Shown here: piece by piece, positions 41,410 through 49,986 of the stretch | How positions within the stretch are numbered: position 1 is the first letter of the stretch | Layout of the letters: each line of letters begins with the position of its first letter | Assembly: GCA_030066985.1 (NCBI GenBank) | Contig: JASJAN010000013.1 | Coordinates: 26,489-90,488, forward strand | Direction: 5' to 3' | DNA length: 64,000 nucleotides | Origin: Desulfobacterales bacterium | GTDB taxonomy: Bacteria; Desulfobacterota; Desulfobacteria; Desulfobacterales; JAHEIW01 | Translations under genes and position numbers: made by a program | Notes under the pieces: generated by a model | What the model was told of the DNA's origin: nothing | The model's database searches: none | Seen by the model: only the letters and a program-made list of their open reading frames with translations

Positions 41410-42522
41410 CTAATCTTTGGTCGAGTCAAACGCCACCTTTCCACTATAATCAAAAATGACACACTGAATTTGAGCCGTCTGGCCTGCAAACATTTTTGCT
41501 GCTGAAATAGCTTTTTTGCCCACATGAGCGACTACCACAGGGTAATTTGGGTAAATCATATCAAACGCATGCCGCGCTGTATTGGCGGCTGAAATACCGG
41601 CGCTCAGCATTGAATCCTGGGTGACCTGCAGCGTCCAATTTGCAAGTTTATCGAGCGTCAGTCTTGATTTTGCAGCATGGGTATGCGGGACACCCTGGGC
41701 CATTTTTACCGCCTTGCCAAAAAAGACGCCCAGCGTGATCTGCACAATGTCTAAGCCGGCAGCCATTTCCAGAGACTGTTTGAAAAAATCTCCAATTTGG
41801 ACGAAGGCTTCTTCCGCTAAATGCGGCCATAACTGCTGGGCATACCGCTCGCTGCGCCGCCCGGTTGTTAGCACCACCCGCTTGTTTCCCGACGCGCGCG
41901 CAACCGACAGAGCGGACTCAATGGTGGCGATAAATGCATCATGGGACATGGGGCGAACAAGCCCGGTGGTTCCCAAAATGGAAATTCCGCCCAAAATGCC
42001 CAGGCGCGCATTCAGGGTTTTTTTGGCAATTTCCTCTCCTTTGGGCACAAAAACCTCAACCGCCGCCGCACGCTGAATATTATGTTCGCTTAATGTTTCG
42101 TGAATGGCCTGATGGATCATCTTGCGAGGGCCGGAATTAATCGCCGGCTCCCCTGGCGGCATCTCCAGCCCCGGTTTTGTTATTTTGCCGACTCCGGTGC
42201 CGCCGGTTATCTGAACAGCCGTATGGCCTTTGCTTGCCAAACTGCTGTCCGAAGGCGGCTTCTCCAGCGTCACCATTGCGCCAATTTCAGCCTTGTGGGT
42301 GACATCCGGATCATCACCGGCATCTTTAATCACCGTGCATCGGGCGCTATGTTTTGACAGTCGTTCGCAATCGTGGATGGCAATGGTCATTTGTTGACCG
42401 GTTAACAGCTCGATCTTGACGCTTTTCGGCGCTTTGTTTTTCAGCAGATAAACCAAGGCGCCTTTTGCCGCTGCTGCAGCGGCGGTTCCAGTAGTAAAGC
42501 CACTTTTTAATTTGCGTCTCAT
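41410..42522 (-). CDS. cbiD: Cobalt-precorrin-5B C1-methyltransferase CbiD
   Basis: This 370-residue enzyme starts LKSGFTTGTAAAAAAKGALVYLL, the CbiD hallmark, and includes DAGDDPDVTHKAEIGAMV, GGTGVGKITKPGLEMPPGEPAINSGPRKMI and GGISILGTTGLVRPMSH. It methylates C1 in the anaerobic pathway. It begins 3 bp after the nucleoside-recognition gene, indicating coupling. Confidence 0.95.
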   Translation of the reverse strand: MRRKLKSGFTTGTAAAAAAKGALVYLLKNKAPKSVKIELLTGQQMTIAIHDCERLSKHSARCTVIKDAGDDPDVTHKAEIGAMVTLEKPPSDSSLASKGHTAVQITGGTGVGKITKPGLEMPPGEPAINSGPRKMIHQAIHETLSEHNIQRAAAVEVFVPKGEEIAKKTLNARLGILGGISILGTTGLVRPMSHDAFIATIESALSVARASGNKRVVLTTGRRSERYAQQLWPHLAEEAFVQIGDFFKQSLEMAAGLDIVQITLGVFFGKAVKMAQGVPHTHAAKSRLTLDKLANWTLQVTQDSMLSAGISAANTARHAFDMIYPNYPVVVAHVGKKAISAAKMFAGQTAQIQCVIFDYSGKVAFDSTKD

Positions 42523-42525
42523 TCA

Positions 42526-43581
42526 TCAAGCCATCAAATAATACAGTATTCCAACCAGTATGATACTGCTAATTCTTAACGACTGCCCTATTGCCAGTAA
42601 TTGGACACCCATTTTGGGCGAAAATATGCCAATATAGCGCGGCAGCTGATGCCGCAGCGCTCGGATGGGAAAGGCCACGATGTTTCCGATCAGCAGGGCA
42701 ATGGTGGTTTGCTTGACTGTTAAAATGCCGGCATCCAGCAACGCCCCAGCGGCGGCAAAACCCGATGTAAACTCGGCGGTGAAACTCAATATCACTACGG
42801 ATAATGCTTCCATCGGAATAAATGATGTGGCAACATATCCCCCCAGCCATTGGCGCGCCAATTTAAATAGTCCCATATCGTTGAGAATGAAGACCAGAAT
42901 GTAAATGGGGACGACATAAATTGCGATTTTTTTAATGCGACCGGGAAATTTCTGTTTAACCCCCTGCCAGATGTGTTGGGCTTTTTTAGACGTCTGCGTG
43001 ATTTTATTATCCTTGTCTTCTCCAGAAGTGATATGATCTTTTGAAAGCCTGAAATGGCCGTAAACCGCCAGGCAGAGCGTGCGCAGCACAACCGCGATAA
43101 AGGTTAACAGAAAATAAAGGCCACCGGCCCACCCGGTCAGCGGGATGACAATGAAAAATGTGGTTGGCAGATGTAAAAAAAATGCCGGCAGCTGATTCAT
43201 AAAATTGGCTAGAAAGAGTTGATGGCGGCTTATTTTGCCTTCCTTGTAAAAATCCAGCAGCATTGCATTGGCGGTAACACCCGAGAGAAATGCAGCCGTA
43301 AATGCGGCACTGCAGCGATGGCCCAGGCGGCTGAACCGAAACAGCGGTCTCGCAAATGCGGCCAGGGTGTTTGTCCATCCGGTGGCTTCGATGATTTGTC
43401 CGGCCATTAAACCGAGACTGATAAACAACATCAAGCGGGTCAGCGGCCATAAAAGCCGCGATATCATCCGGTCAGCACTCAGGTCATCGATCAGGAAAAA
43501 CCCGATCGAAAGGATAACCGCAGAAATGAAAAACGACACCAGCAGCGGTTTGTAGTCGGATTTAACCTTATGATGGGTCAT
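42526..43581 (-). CDS. Nucleoside-recognition/SpmA-like membrane protein in the cbi operon
   Basis: This ~351-residue membrane protein has about eight hydrophobic segments and two nucleoside-recognition (Gate) domains, e.g. GLMAGQIIEATGWTNTLAAFARPLFRFSRLGHRCSAAFTAAFLSG (in pieces) and SFTAEFTSGFAAAGALLDAGILTVKQT. A soluble linker of ~45 residues separates the halves. ATG 43581 overlaps the end of cbiL; the upstream TTG at 43602 lies further inside cbiL. Gate-type proteins in cobalamin operons may move a corrinoid precursor or metal, but no transport has been shown for this one. Confidence 0.8.
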   Translation of the reverse strand: MTHHKVKSDYKPLLVSFFISAVILSIGFFLIDDLSADRMISRLLWPLTRLMLFISLGLMAGQIIEATGWTNTLAAFARPLFRFSRLGHRCSAAFTAAFLSGVTANAMLLDFYKEGKISRHQLFLANFMNQLPAFFLHLPTTFFIVIPLTGWAGGLYFLLTFIAVVLRTLCLAVYGHFRLSKDHITSGEDKDNKITQTSKKAQHIWQGVKQKFPGRIKKIAIYVVPIYILVFILNDMGLFKLARQWLGGYVATSFIPMEALSVVILSFTAEFTSGFAAAGALLDAGILTVKQTTIALLIGNIVAFPIRALRHQLPRYIGIFSPKMGVQLLAIGQSLRISSIILVGILYYLMA

Positions 43582-44299
43582 CTTCCCGTTTCTTTTTGGC
43601 AATGATTAGCGTCCAGTAATTTGGCGCCTGTTTGTTGAGTTCTTCAACATCCGAAATGATCTCTTCATTTTCATGTCCGCAGTTTTTAATCCCGACACAT
43701 TGTTGATAGGCGCCGCTCTCCGATATGGCCTCTGTGATATCTTTGACATTACGATAGGCTTTTAAAAAAACGATATTCTCCGGTTCGCCGGCAAGCGCTC
43801 TCAAGCGATCGCCGCCCTTGGCGCCGGAAACCACCATCAGCGACTCTTCCCCTTCCACCAGGGGCGTGTTGAGCCTAGCCGCAGCGGCCTGATAAGAAGA
43901 TATGCCCGGAATGGTTTCAATTGTGAGGTGCGGTGCCGTAGTGCTGATATATCGAACAATATATCCCAGGGTGGAGTAAGTCATGGCATCGCCCAAGGTC
44001 AGAAAAGCCACGTCTTTGCCTTCTTCGAGCGCATTGATGATCGTGCGGGCATGCATCTCCCAGGCCGAGTGGGTTTCCTTTTTATCCCGTGTCATGGGAA
44101 ATTTGAGTAATTTGATCGGTGTTGTCTCAGGCACGTGGGGTCTGGCGATGTCTCTGGCCAGACTGTGGTGATTGCGGGTTGATGCGGCGGCAAAAACAAT
44201 GTCCACCCGGCCCAGTATCTTGGCCGCTTTGATGGTGACCAGTTCCGGATCTCCGGGCCCAACGCCAATTCCAAATAATGTTCCTGTTTGTGAGCTCAT
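43568..44299 (-). CDS. cbiL: Cobalt-factor II C20-methyltransferase CbiL
   Basis: This 243-residue SAM-dependent tetrapyrrole methylase methylates C20. It has LFGIGVGPGDPELVTIKAAKILGRVDIVFAA, FLTLGDAMTYSTLGYIV and ETIPGISSYQAAAARLNTPLVEGEESL. The end overlaps the nucleoside-recognition gene by 14 bp. This is the methylase, not the CbiL/NikL transport protein at 53301. Confidence 0.95.
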   Translation of the reverse strand: MSSQTGTLFGIGVGPGDPELVTIKAAKILGRVDIVFAAASTRNHHSLARDIARPHVPETTPIKLLKFPMTRDKKETHSAWEMHARTIINALEEGKDVAFLTLGDAMTYSTLGYIVRYISTTAPHLTIETIPGISSYQAAAARLNTPLVEGEESLMVVSGAKGGDRLRALAGEPENIVFLKAYRNVKDITEAISESGAYQQCVGIKNCGHENEEIISDVEELNKQAPNYWTLIIAKKKREDDPS

Positions 44300-44325
44300 G
44301 TTTTCCTCTTATTCTCCTGTCGGTA

Positions 44326-44952
44326 TCACGATGCCTTTGTGGCCAGGATCGCCAAGGCATTGACCACGGCAGCCGCGATATTCGAGCCGCCTTTGCGCCC
44401 CACATTGGTAATATAGGGCGGTTCGTCCAGTTTGAGCAATTCAGCTTTGGACTCGGCGGCATTGACAAATCCAACCGGCAGTCCGATGACCAATGCCGGT
44501 CGGGCCTTTTTAGCTTTAACCTGTTCGATCAGACGCAGCAATGCGGTGGGGGCGTTGCCGATCACATAAATGCCGCCCGCCATATCCGCAATTGCTGCAT
44601 CGACAGCAGCATGCGCCCGTGTTATTCCAGCGCTTTTTGCATTTTGCGCAACGGCGGTATCCGTCATATAGCATTTAACGCTTGTGCCGAATGGATTCAA
44701 ATCGCTCTGACGGATGCCAACTCTGGCCATATTCGTATCGGTTATAATCGATTTCCCGTTCCGAATGGCCGCTAGGCCGGCGGCCACCGCATCCGGGTGG
44801 AAGCGGACGCCATCGATATAATCAAAGTCGGCGCTGGTATGGATCATCCGCCGAACTACGGACCACTGCTGGGTGGAAAACCCATGGGGCCCGGCCTCCT
44901 GATCAATGATGTTAAAACTCAGGGCTTCGATTTCACCCGGTTTCATGGCCAC
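44326..44952 (-). CDS. cbiC: Precorrin-8X / cobalt-precorrin-8 methylmutase CbiC
   Basis: This 208-residue enzyme moves the methyl group from C11 to C12. VVRRMIHTSADFDYIDGVRFHPDAV holds the catalytic His, followed by ITDTNMARVGI, GNAPTALLRLIE and GLPVGFVNAAESKAEL, which are standard. It overlaps the cbiA stop by one base and is separated from cbiL by 26 bp. Confidence 0.95.
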   Translation of the reverse strand: MAMKPGEIEALSFNIIDQEAGPHGFSTQQWSVVRRMIHTSADFDYIDGVRFHPDAVAAGLAAIRNGKSIITDTNMARVGIRQSDLNPFGTSVKCYMTDTAVAQNAKSAGITRAHAAVDAAIADMAGGIYVIGNAPTALLRLIEQVKAKKARPALVIGLPVGFVNAAESKAELLKLDEPPYITNVGRKGGSNIAAAVVNALAILATKAS

Positions 44953-46331
44953 TATTTCCTTTCGTTCTGATACCCACTGCAGGCGGTTATAAGGTGTTCG
45001 GCGACCTGCGGCTGACTGCCGAAATGCAAATGGGTGTAGCTGCCGAGGGTACGATTCGTCACATATCCGCCCGGTGGCTTATCAACCCCAGCGCGGTCCG
45101 ATGATTTATAGACGGACTGGTATTTCGTTTCGATTTGCTCTAAAGCCGAGTAATGAAATTCATGCCCGCGAATCACACTGCCGGCAGGCCCGATAATGGT
45201 GTCGGCGGTTAAGGTAATTTCGCGATACCCCAGGGCTTTTAAGCGCGAATACATCCGGGGGATAAAGGGAAAACACCCCACCATGGCATAGTGCTTTTGA
45301 TTTTGGGCCATTAGCCCTCCACACAGATACATGAATCCACCGCATTCGGCATAAATCGGCATGCCCGCACGGCTTTTCTCCAGAATCTGAATGCGTAGAC
45401 TAGCGTTATCCGCCAGTCGTTCGGCCGCCAGTTCAGGATAACCACCGCCAAAATAGAGCCCGTCCAGATTGGCCGGCAGGCGGGTGTCGACCATCGGCGA
45501 AAAAAAAACCAGTTCAGCCCCGGTGGCCTCCAGCAGCTCTAAGTTGTCTGCGTAATAAAAACAAAACGCACTATCTCTGGCCACCCCGATACGGACACAC
45601 GGTTTTTCTGCTGTGCGCTGCGGGTCGGCCTCTTTAGCTGAAATCGCAACTGTCGGCAGATTTTCCAACAAGCGGTCAATGTCGATATTATCCTCTATCG
45701 AGGTCGCCAGCTTTGCGACAGCCTCATCGGTCAATGGATGATCTTCCGGCGTAAAAAGCCCCAGGTGTCTTTCCGGTATGCTGATTTGCTGATCTCGCCC
45801 GATACCCCCCAGACACCGGATGCCAACCTTGCCTTCCAACGCTTCTTTCAAATAGTTTAAATGCCGCTGACTGCCGAGTTTATTGAATATGACCCCTGCA
45901 TAGTTCAGGTCGCGGTCGAATCTCTCAAAACCCAAAACAAGGGCGGCTGCGCTGCGGGCCATGCTGCGTGCATCCACAACCAGCACCACCGGTAACCCCA
46001 ACCATTTGGCCATCTGGGCACTGGAACCAGCTTCGGTTTTGCCATCATAGCCATCAAACAGGCCCATAACCCCCTCAACGACGGCAACATCCGCAGTCCG
46101 GGCGGCATCCTGAAAGCAGGCCACATTATATGTCTTTGAGAGCATCCAGCCGTCCAGGTTGCGGCTCACGGCCCCGGTGATCCGACTATGGTGGCCGGGG
46201 TCGATAAAATCCGGTCCCACCTTAAATGGTGCGACCGTTAACCCCCGTTTTACCAATGCGGCCATCAACCCCAGACTGATAGTTGTTTTGCCGCAGCCGC
46301 TTTGGGTGCCGGCGATGACAATACCTTTGAT
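44952..46331 (-). CDS. cbiA: Cobyrinic acid a,c-diamide synthase CbiA, with probable AUC start codon
   Basis: The conserved frame begins IKGIVIAGTQSGCGKTTISLGLMAAL, giving the essential P-loop only if translation starts at ATC 46331, seven bases after AAGGAG. No ATG, GTG or TTG exists upstream in frame near that site; the first conventional start, TTG at 46268, would lose the P-loop. Later motifs are complete: GPDFIDPGHHSRITG, VEGVMGLFDG and the glutaminase YAECGGFMYL with the nucleophile Cys and YTHLHF at the end. The enzyme amidates a and c side chains with ATP and glutamine. The start is inferred; the gene identity is certain. Confidence 0.93.
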   Translation of the reverse strand: MKGIVIAGTQSGCGKTTISLGLMAALVKRGLTVAPFKVGPDFIDPGHHSRITGAVSRNLDGWMLSKTYNVACFQDAARTADVAVVEGVMGLFDGYDGKTEAGSSAQMAKWLGLPVVLVVDARSMARSAAALVLGFERFDRDLNYAGVIFNKLGSQRHLNYLKEALEGKVGIRCLGGIGRDQQISIPERHLGLFTPEDHPLTDEAVAKLATSIEDNIDIDRLLENLPTVAISAKEADPQRTAEKPCVRIGVARDSAFCFYYADNLELLEATGAELVFFSPMVDTRLPANLDGLYFGGGYPELAAERLADNASLRIQILEKSRAGMPIYAECGGFMYLCGGLMAQNQKHYAMVGCFPFIPRMYSRLKALGYREITLTADTIIGPAGSVIRGHEFHYSALEQIETKYQSVYKSSDRAGVDKPPGGYVTNRTLGSYTHLHFGSQPQVAEHLITACSGYQNERK

Positions 46332-46347
46332 ATGGGTTCTCCTTGTG

Positions 46348-46448
46348 TTTGGTATTTAGGATTTAGTGTTTGGTATTTGTTGTTTGGTAGGAAATCATCG
46401 ACACTGATGATCCCACACAAAACACGAAACACGAAATACCAAACACCA
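46348..46448. repeat. Mirrored degenerate repeat array A5 (TTTGGTATTTAG)
   Basis: TTTGGTATTTAGGATTTAGTG and TTTGGTATTTG on the left face CACAAAACACGAAACACG and AAATACCAAACACCA on the right. It separates cbiA from btuF. Confidence 0.6.
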
Positions 46449-46451
46449 TTT

Positions 46452-47435
46452 TTAAAACCGTCTGGCTTGCGTCATTATAGTGTGTGCCCTTTCATCGAAC
46501 ACTTCCGGGTACAAAATTTCACCAATTTTACCAATACCGCTGAGCAAGCGATATGTCGGCCGGGAAACGATACGTTCATCAACAATGTAGATCTGGTCGT
46601 TCTGAACGGCCTTTATAATCTGGAAGCCGGCCTCGTTTTTAATCAGCGATACACTCGGACGGTTCATGGCACCTGACTGGGCCAGATAAACGTCAATTTC
46701 AGCCGCACGTGCCAATATGCGTTCTTTGCCATAATAGGCGATATTGGTTTTTCGAACCGGCGTGGCATCCGCGGCCACATTGATGCCGCCGGCCGTTTCC
46801 AGCGCGAATATCGCCATGGCATCCGGTGAAAACGTTTTCATCTTGCTGTGGATGGCTTCAAAATAAACGCCTTTGCGGCGGGCAATCGAAGCGGTCAAGG
46901 CCTTGAAATCAAAAATCGCTTTCTGAAAATTGGCAACCATGCGGGCAGCACTCTCGGATCTGCCCGTCAGGGATCCTAAAATTTGCCAGTAGATGAACAT
47001 CTCATCAATGGCGCCCGGTTGCAGGGAAACCACCGTAATACCGCTTTTTTCGAGCCGGGCGATTAACTGCGGATAGCCGCGATCGATCATGGGGCGCACC
47101 AAAATCAGGTCCGGGCGGGCGGCTAAAAATTTTTCTGAATCATCATGGTAAGAAAAAACCGGCTTGTTCAATGCTCCCGGTGGATAATCCTCATGTCGTG
47201 ATACGCCGATGATTTCCGTATCAAGCCCCAACGCGAAAAGGTTTTCAGTATGGGCGCCATATAAGGATATAATCCGATGATAGGGCCGTTGGAAGGTAAT
47301 TTTGCGACCGGCCTGATCAATGACCGCATCTGCAGATTCAATTCTCAACTGGCCGCCCCACACCACGGCAATGTTGGGGCCCAATATCATGGCTGCCGCC
47401 AATAGGGCGTATATGATCTTAGGGATTTGATTCAT
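46452..47435 (-). CDS. btuF: Cobalamin/siderophore-type ABC transporter substrate-binding protein BtuF
   Basis: This 327-residue periplasmic binding protein has a signal peptide (KIIYALLAAAMILGPNIAVVWGG) and two lobes joined by a helix: RPYHRIISLYGAHTENLFALGLDTEIIGV and RPDLILVRPMIDRGYPQLIARLE in the first. It should bind a corrinoid because it lies in the cobalamin riboswitch operon with btuC and btuD. Iron siderophores cannot be excluded from sequence. It starts 3 bp after btuD. Confidence 0.88.
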   Translation of the reverse strand: MNQIPKIIYALLAAAMILGPNIAVVWGGQLRIESADAVIDQAGRKITFQRPYHRIISLYGAHTENLFALGLDTEIIGVSRHEDYPPGALNKPVFSYHDDSEKFLAARPDLILVRPMIDRGYPQLIARLEKSGITVVSLQPGAIDEMFIYWQILGSLTGRSESAARMVANFQKAIFDFKALTASIARRKGVYFEAIHSKMKTFSPDAMAIFALETAGGINVAADATPVRKTNIAYYGKERILARAAEIDVYLAQSGAMNRPSVSLIKNEAGFQIIKAVQNDQIYIVDERIVSRPTYRLLSGIGKIGEILYPEVFDERAHTIMTQARRF

Positions 47436-47438
47436 CGG

Positions 47439-48212
47439 TTATTTTTTAAAAACCACCTGTAAGGCGCCGCTGTATGTTTCCTGATATACTTTTGACGAAA
47501 CACCGAAAACAGCTGCAATGGTCTCCGGATTTAAGACATCGGCCGTCAAACCGTGAGCCGCGATCTTTCCCTGTCTCATAAATATCAGGTAATCGCAGTA
47601 AATGGCGGCCAGGTTAATATCCTGCATGACCGCAATCACGGTTTGGCCCTGCTGTTTAACCCGCTGTTCGGATAAACTGAGCAAACTAAGAGAAAAATTG
47701 ATATCCAGATTAGAAGTCGCCTCATCCAGAATCAGCACTGGCGTATCCTGGGCCAAGGCCCGCGCAAAGATCACCCGCTGTCTTTCGCCACCGCTCAGCT
47801 CGGTGATAAATCGGCCTTTGAACCCTTCGATTTCGGTTTGTGCCATGATATCTGCAACAATATCCTGGTCCCGGACTGAGGCGGCCGAAAACCGGGCGAT
47901 ATGCGGATAACGGCCCATCATGACGACCTCTTCGACCATAAATGGAAAATTGATATAAAAATTTTGCGGCACCAAAGCAATTTCTCTGGACAATTGTTTT
48001 TTTGAATATCGCGAGATATTTTTCCCATTGTAAAGCACCTCGCCCGCTTGCGGCCGGCGATGTTTACACAAAACATCCAGAATGGTTGTCTTGCCGCTGC
48101 CATTGGGTCCGATGATGCCGTAAAATTTTCCGGGTTCCAGTTTTATCGTAAAGTCGTCGATAATTTTCTTATCGGCGTAATAAAATTGGATACGGTCAAG
48201 TTCAAACGGCAT
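47439..48212 (-). CDS. btuD: Corrinoid ABC transporter ATP-binding protein BtuD
   Basis: This 257-residue ATPase has Walker A GPNGSGKTTILDVL near 34-47, signature LSGGERQRVIFARALAQ and Walker B LILDEATSNLDI. It powers import through BtuC. It lies 3 bp from both neighbours, so the three transporter genes are coupled. The C-terminus (VFGVSSKVYQETYSGALQVVF) is typical of FecE/BtuD-type proteins. Confidence 0.9.
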   Translation of the reverse strand: MPFELDRIQFYYADKKIIDDFTIKLEPGKFYGIIGPNGSGKTTILDVLCKHRRPQAGEVLYNGKNISRYSKKQLSREIALVPQNFYINFPFMVEEVVMMGRYPHIARFSAASVRDQDIVADIMAQTEIEGFKGRFITELSGGERQRVIFARALAQDTPVLILDEATSNLDINFSLSLLSLSEQRVKQQGQTVIAVMQDINLAAIYCDYLIFMRQGKIAAHGLTADVLNPETIAAVFGVSSKVYQETYSGALQVVFKK

Positions 48213-48215
48213 GGC

Positions 48216-49286
48216 TCAGATCTTTTTGGCTTTTTGTTGCTTGCGGAAAATGTAACAAAAAAAGGGCCCGCCGATTAAAGCCGTCAATACCCCGATCGGT
48301 ATTTCCGAAGGCAGCACCGCGCGGGTAAGGGTGTCTGCAGCCAACAGCAAAATCGCTCCGGCCAGCAGAGAGATCGGAATCAAGCGTCGATTATCGGGCC
48401 CGGTGAGCAAACGCATCATGTGGGGGACCAATAGCCCGACAAAGCCGATAATACCTGAAACCGACACACAGATGGCGGCAATCAAAGAAGCTATGACCAG
48501 GAGTATATAAGTGACTTTTTGGGTATCCACACCCAAGGAAGCGGCCGAGCGATCACCGAGGGACATCAGGTTTAAATCCCGCGCAAAAAACATAAAGATT
48601 AAAAAGCCGCCGCCTACAAATAAAAACGTCAGCCCCACATCCGACCAGGCTTTGGAGCCGAAACTGCCCATCAGCCAGAAAATGATAACCGCCACCTGTT
48701 CGTCGGCAATATATTTTAAAAAACTAATGCCGGCAGATAGGATGGCTGCGACAATAATTCCGGATAATATTAAATTGGTCGACGACACACCGCCGCCGGA
48801 TGCTGACAGGTACATGACAAATAAAAGGGTGATCACCGCGCCGATAAACGCGAACAGGGGCACGGATACGCTTCCCATAAATCCAATATTCAGTAAAATC
48901 GCCATTGATGCGCCGAAAGCTGCCCCGGCGGAAACACCCAGTGTATAGGGATCGGCCAGGGGATTTAGTAAAATGCCCTGAAATACCACCCCGGATATGG
49001 CCAGACCGGCGCCCACAATGGCCGCCGATAGAATTCGCGGCAGGCGCACATCCAATACCACCACCGGAAACAGTTTATCCATCCCCTCGATCAGTTGGGT
49101 CTGACCAGATAATTTGGCGAATACAATCTTAATCACATCCAGTACCGGCAGTTGGATATATCCCATACCAGTGGATATCACGATGGCCCCGCCTAAAATG
49201 GCTGCCAGAACGACAATTTGTGACATCGTAGCGTTTCGCAGGGAATTGCCAAAGCTGTTTGAATGTGTATCCATTAAAGCGGTCAT
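48216..49286 (-). CDS. btuC: Corrinoid ABC transporter permease BtuC (FecCD family)
   Basis: About 356 residues with roughly ten transmembrane helices and FecCD motifs: LPRILSAAIVGAGLAISGVVFQGILLNPLADPYTLGVSAGAAFGA and CVSVSGIIGFVGLLVPHMMRLLTGPDNRRLIP (in pieces). ATG 49286 is preferred, because an earlier GTG at 49334 would translate the terminator hairpin of the riboswitch. It is the first gene of the riboswitch operon. Confidence 0.9.
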   Translation of the reverse strand: MTALMDTHSNSFGNSLRNATMSQIVVLAAILGGAIVISTGMGYIQLPVLDVIKIVFAKLSGQTQLIEGMDKLFPVVVLDVRLPRILSAAIVGAGLAISGVVFQGILLNPLADPYTLGVSAGAAFGASMAILLNIGFMGSVSVPLFAFIGAVITLLFVMYLSASGGGVSSTNLILSGIIVAAILSAGISFLKYIADEQVAVIIFWLMGSFGSKAWSDVGLTFLFVGGGFLIFMFFARDLNLMSLGDRSAASLGVDTQKVTYILLVIASLIAAICVSVSGIIGFVGLLVPHMMRLLTGPDNRRLIPISLLAGAILLLAADTLTRAVLPSEIPIGVLTALIGGPFFCYIFRKQQKAKKI

Positions 49287-49295
49287 GCTCCCAAT

Positions 49296-49329
49296 AAAAA
49301 ACCCTTCAAGCGTTAAATGCCTGAAGGGC
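49296..49329 (-). terminator. Riboswitch-linked intrinsic terminator (attenuator) before btuC
   Basis: On the minus strand CCCTTCAGG (49328-49320) pairs with CTTGAAGGG (to 49302), followed by six T. It lies ten bases before the preferred btuC ATG and about 150 bases after the cobalamin aptamer, so it is the expected off-switch. Confidence 0.8.
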
Positions 49330-49475
49330 TGCACCCAGTTTACTTGACCCTTATTTTATGTTGCCCCAGCTCTGTCGTTCGCAGAGCGAAACCGTCGCAC
49401 GTTGTTCATATTTGCCATATGTTGTGCTCAGCAAACATAAACCCTTGACAACAGTCTCAAATCATTGGCGATTTG

Positions 49476-49675
49476 GCAAGGCAGGTCTTCTGGCTCCCCC
49501 GCCCATTTAGCAACCTTCCCATCCCGATTATTCGAAACAGTGGTGTCCGCGGCTAAATGGGTCCTCTTTTCAACAGCGATGAAAAGAGCGGGGTTACAGC
49601 GGCGGGACCGCTCCCGGATTTAACGGGATTCCCTATTAAGCTTGCGCACCTTATTCCCTGACAGTATCCATTAAG
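49476..49675 (-). promoter_or_regulatory. Cobalamin (B12) riboswitch
   Basis: Read on the minus strand it contains AAGGTGCGCAAGC, AATAGGGAATCCCGTTAA, the conserved GGTCCCGCCGCTGTAACC and, at the 3' end, AGCCAGAAGACCTGCC. These are the aptamer's conserved elements in the right order. It controls the btuCDF-cbi operon running to about 32300. With adenosylcobalamin bound, the terminator at 49296 should form. Confidence 0.92.
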
Positions 49676-49737
49676 GGAAAAGCGGCTCTAAGTCAACAAA
49701 ATTCACTTGACAAAGCCTCATATTTTGTCCGATAGCT

Positions 49738-49815
49738 GCGTTGCGCAACGTCTCGAAATGCTCACGTACTGACGTGTACGCTCCGCTTTCTCGCCGTTCC
49801 GCGCCTTTTGAACAC
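49738..49815. repeat. Repeat R3 (core TACTGACGTGTACGCTCCG)
   Basis: AAATGCTCACGTACTGACGTGTACGCTCC matches R4 and, more distantly, R1/R2. Its flanks are less clearly inverted (CGTTGCGCAACG is a small palindrome). It lies ahead of the hairpin module and cobT; no other feature is seen in 49676-49986. Confidence 0.6.
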
Positions 49816-49823
49816 CTTCAATT

Positions 49824-49884
49824 TAATAAAAATAGATGTGAAATCCCGCATTATGCGGGAGCTATCAAACAAAATCTAAGGCCT
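49824..49884 (+). other. Conserved hairpin module A (TAGATGTGAAATCCCG), upstream of cobT
   Basis: AAAAATAGATGTGAAATCCCG, a TCCCGCAT/ATGCGGGA hairpin and ACAAAATCTAAGG. A second copy at 51241-51297 keeps the leading ~24 bases and the hairpin, with one C-to-T change that becomes a G-U pair. The strand is assumed from cobT's direction. A structured RNA or repeat-end is possible; function is unknown. Confidence 0.45.
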
Positions 49885-49986
49885 TTAAGTTTTTATTAAG
49901 AAGAACCATTTGGTTTTCCAATCTCCAATTTATTATTATTCACTTTTCGTGGTTAAGAATGCATGAGAAAGGAAATTTTAAGAACG

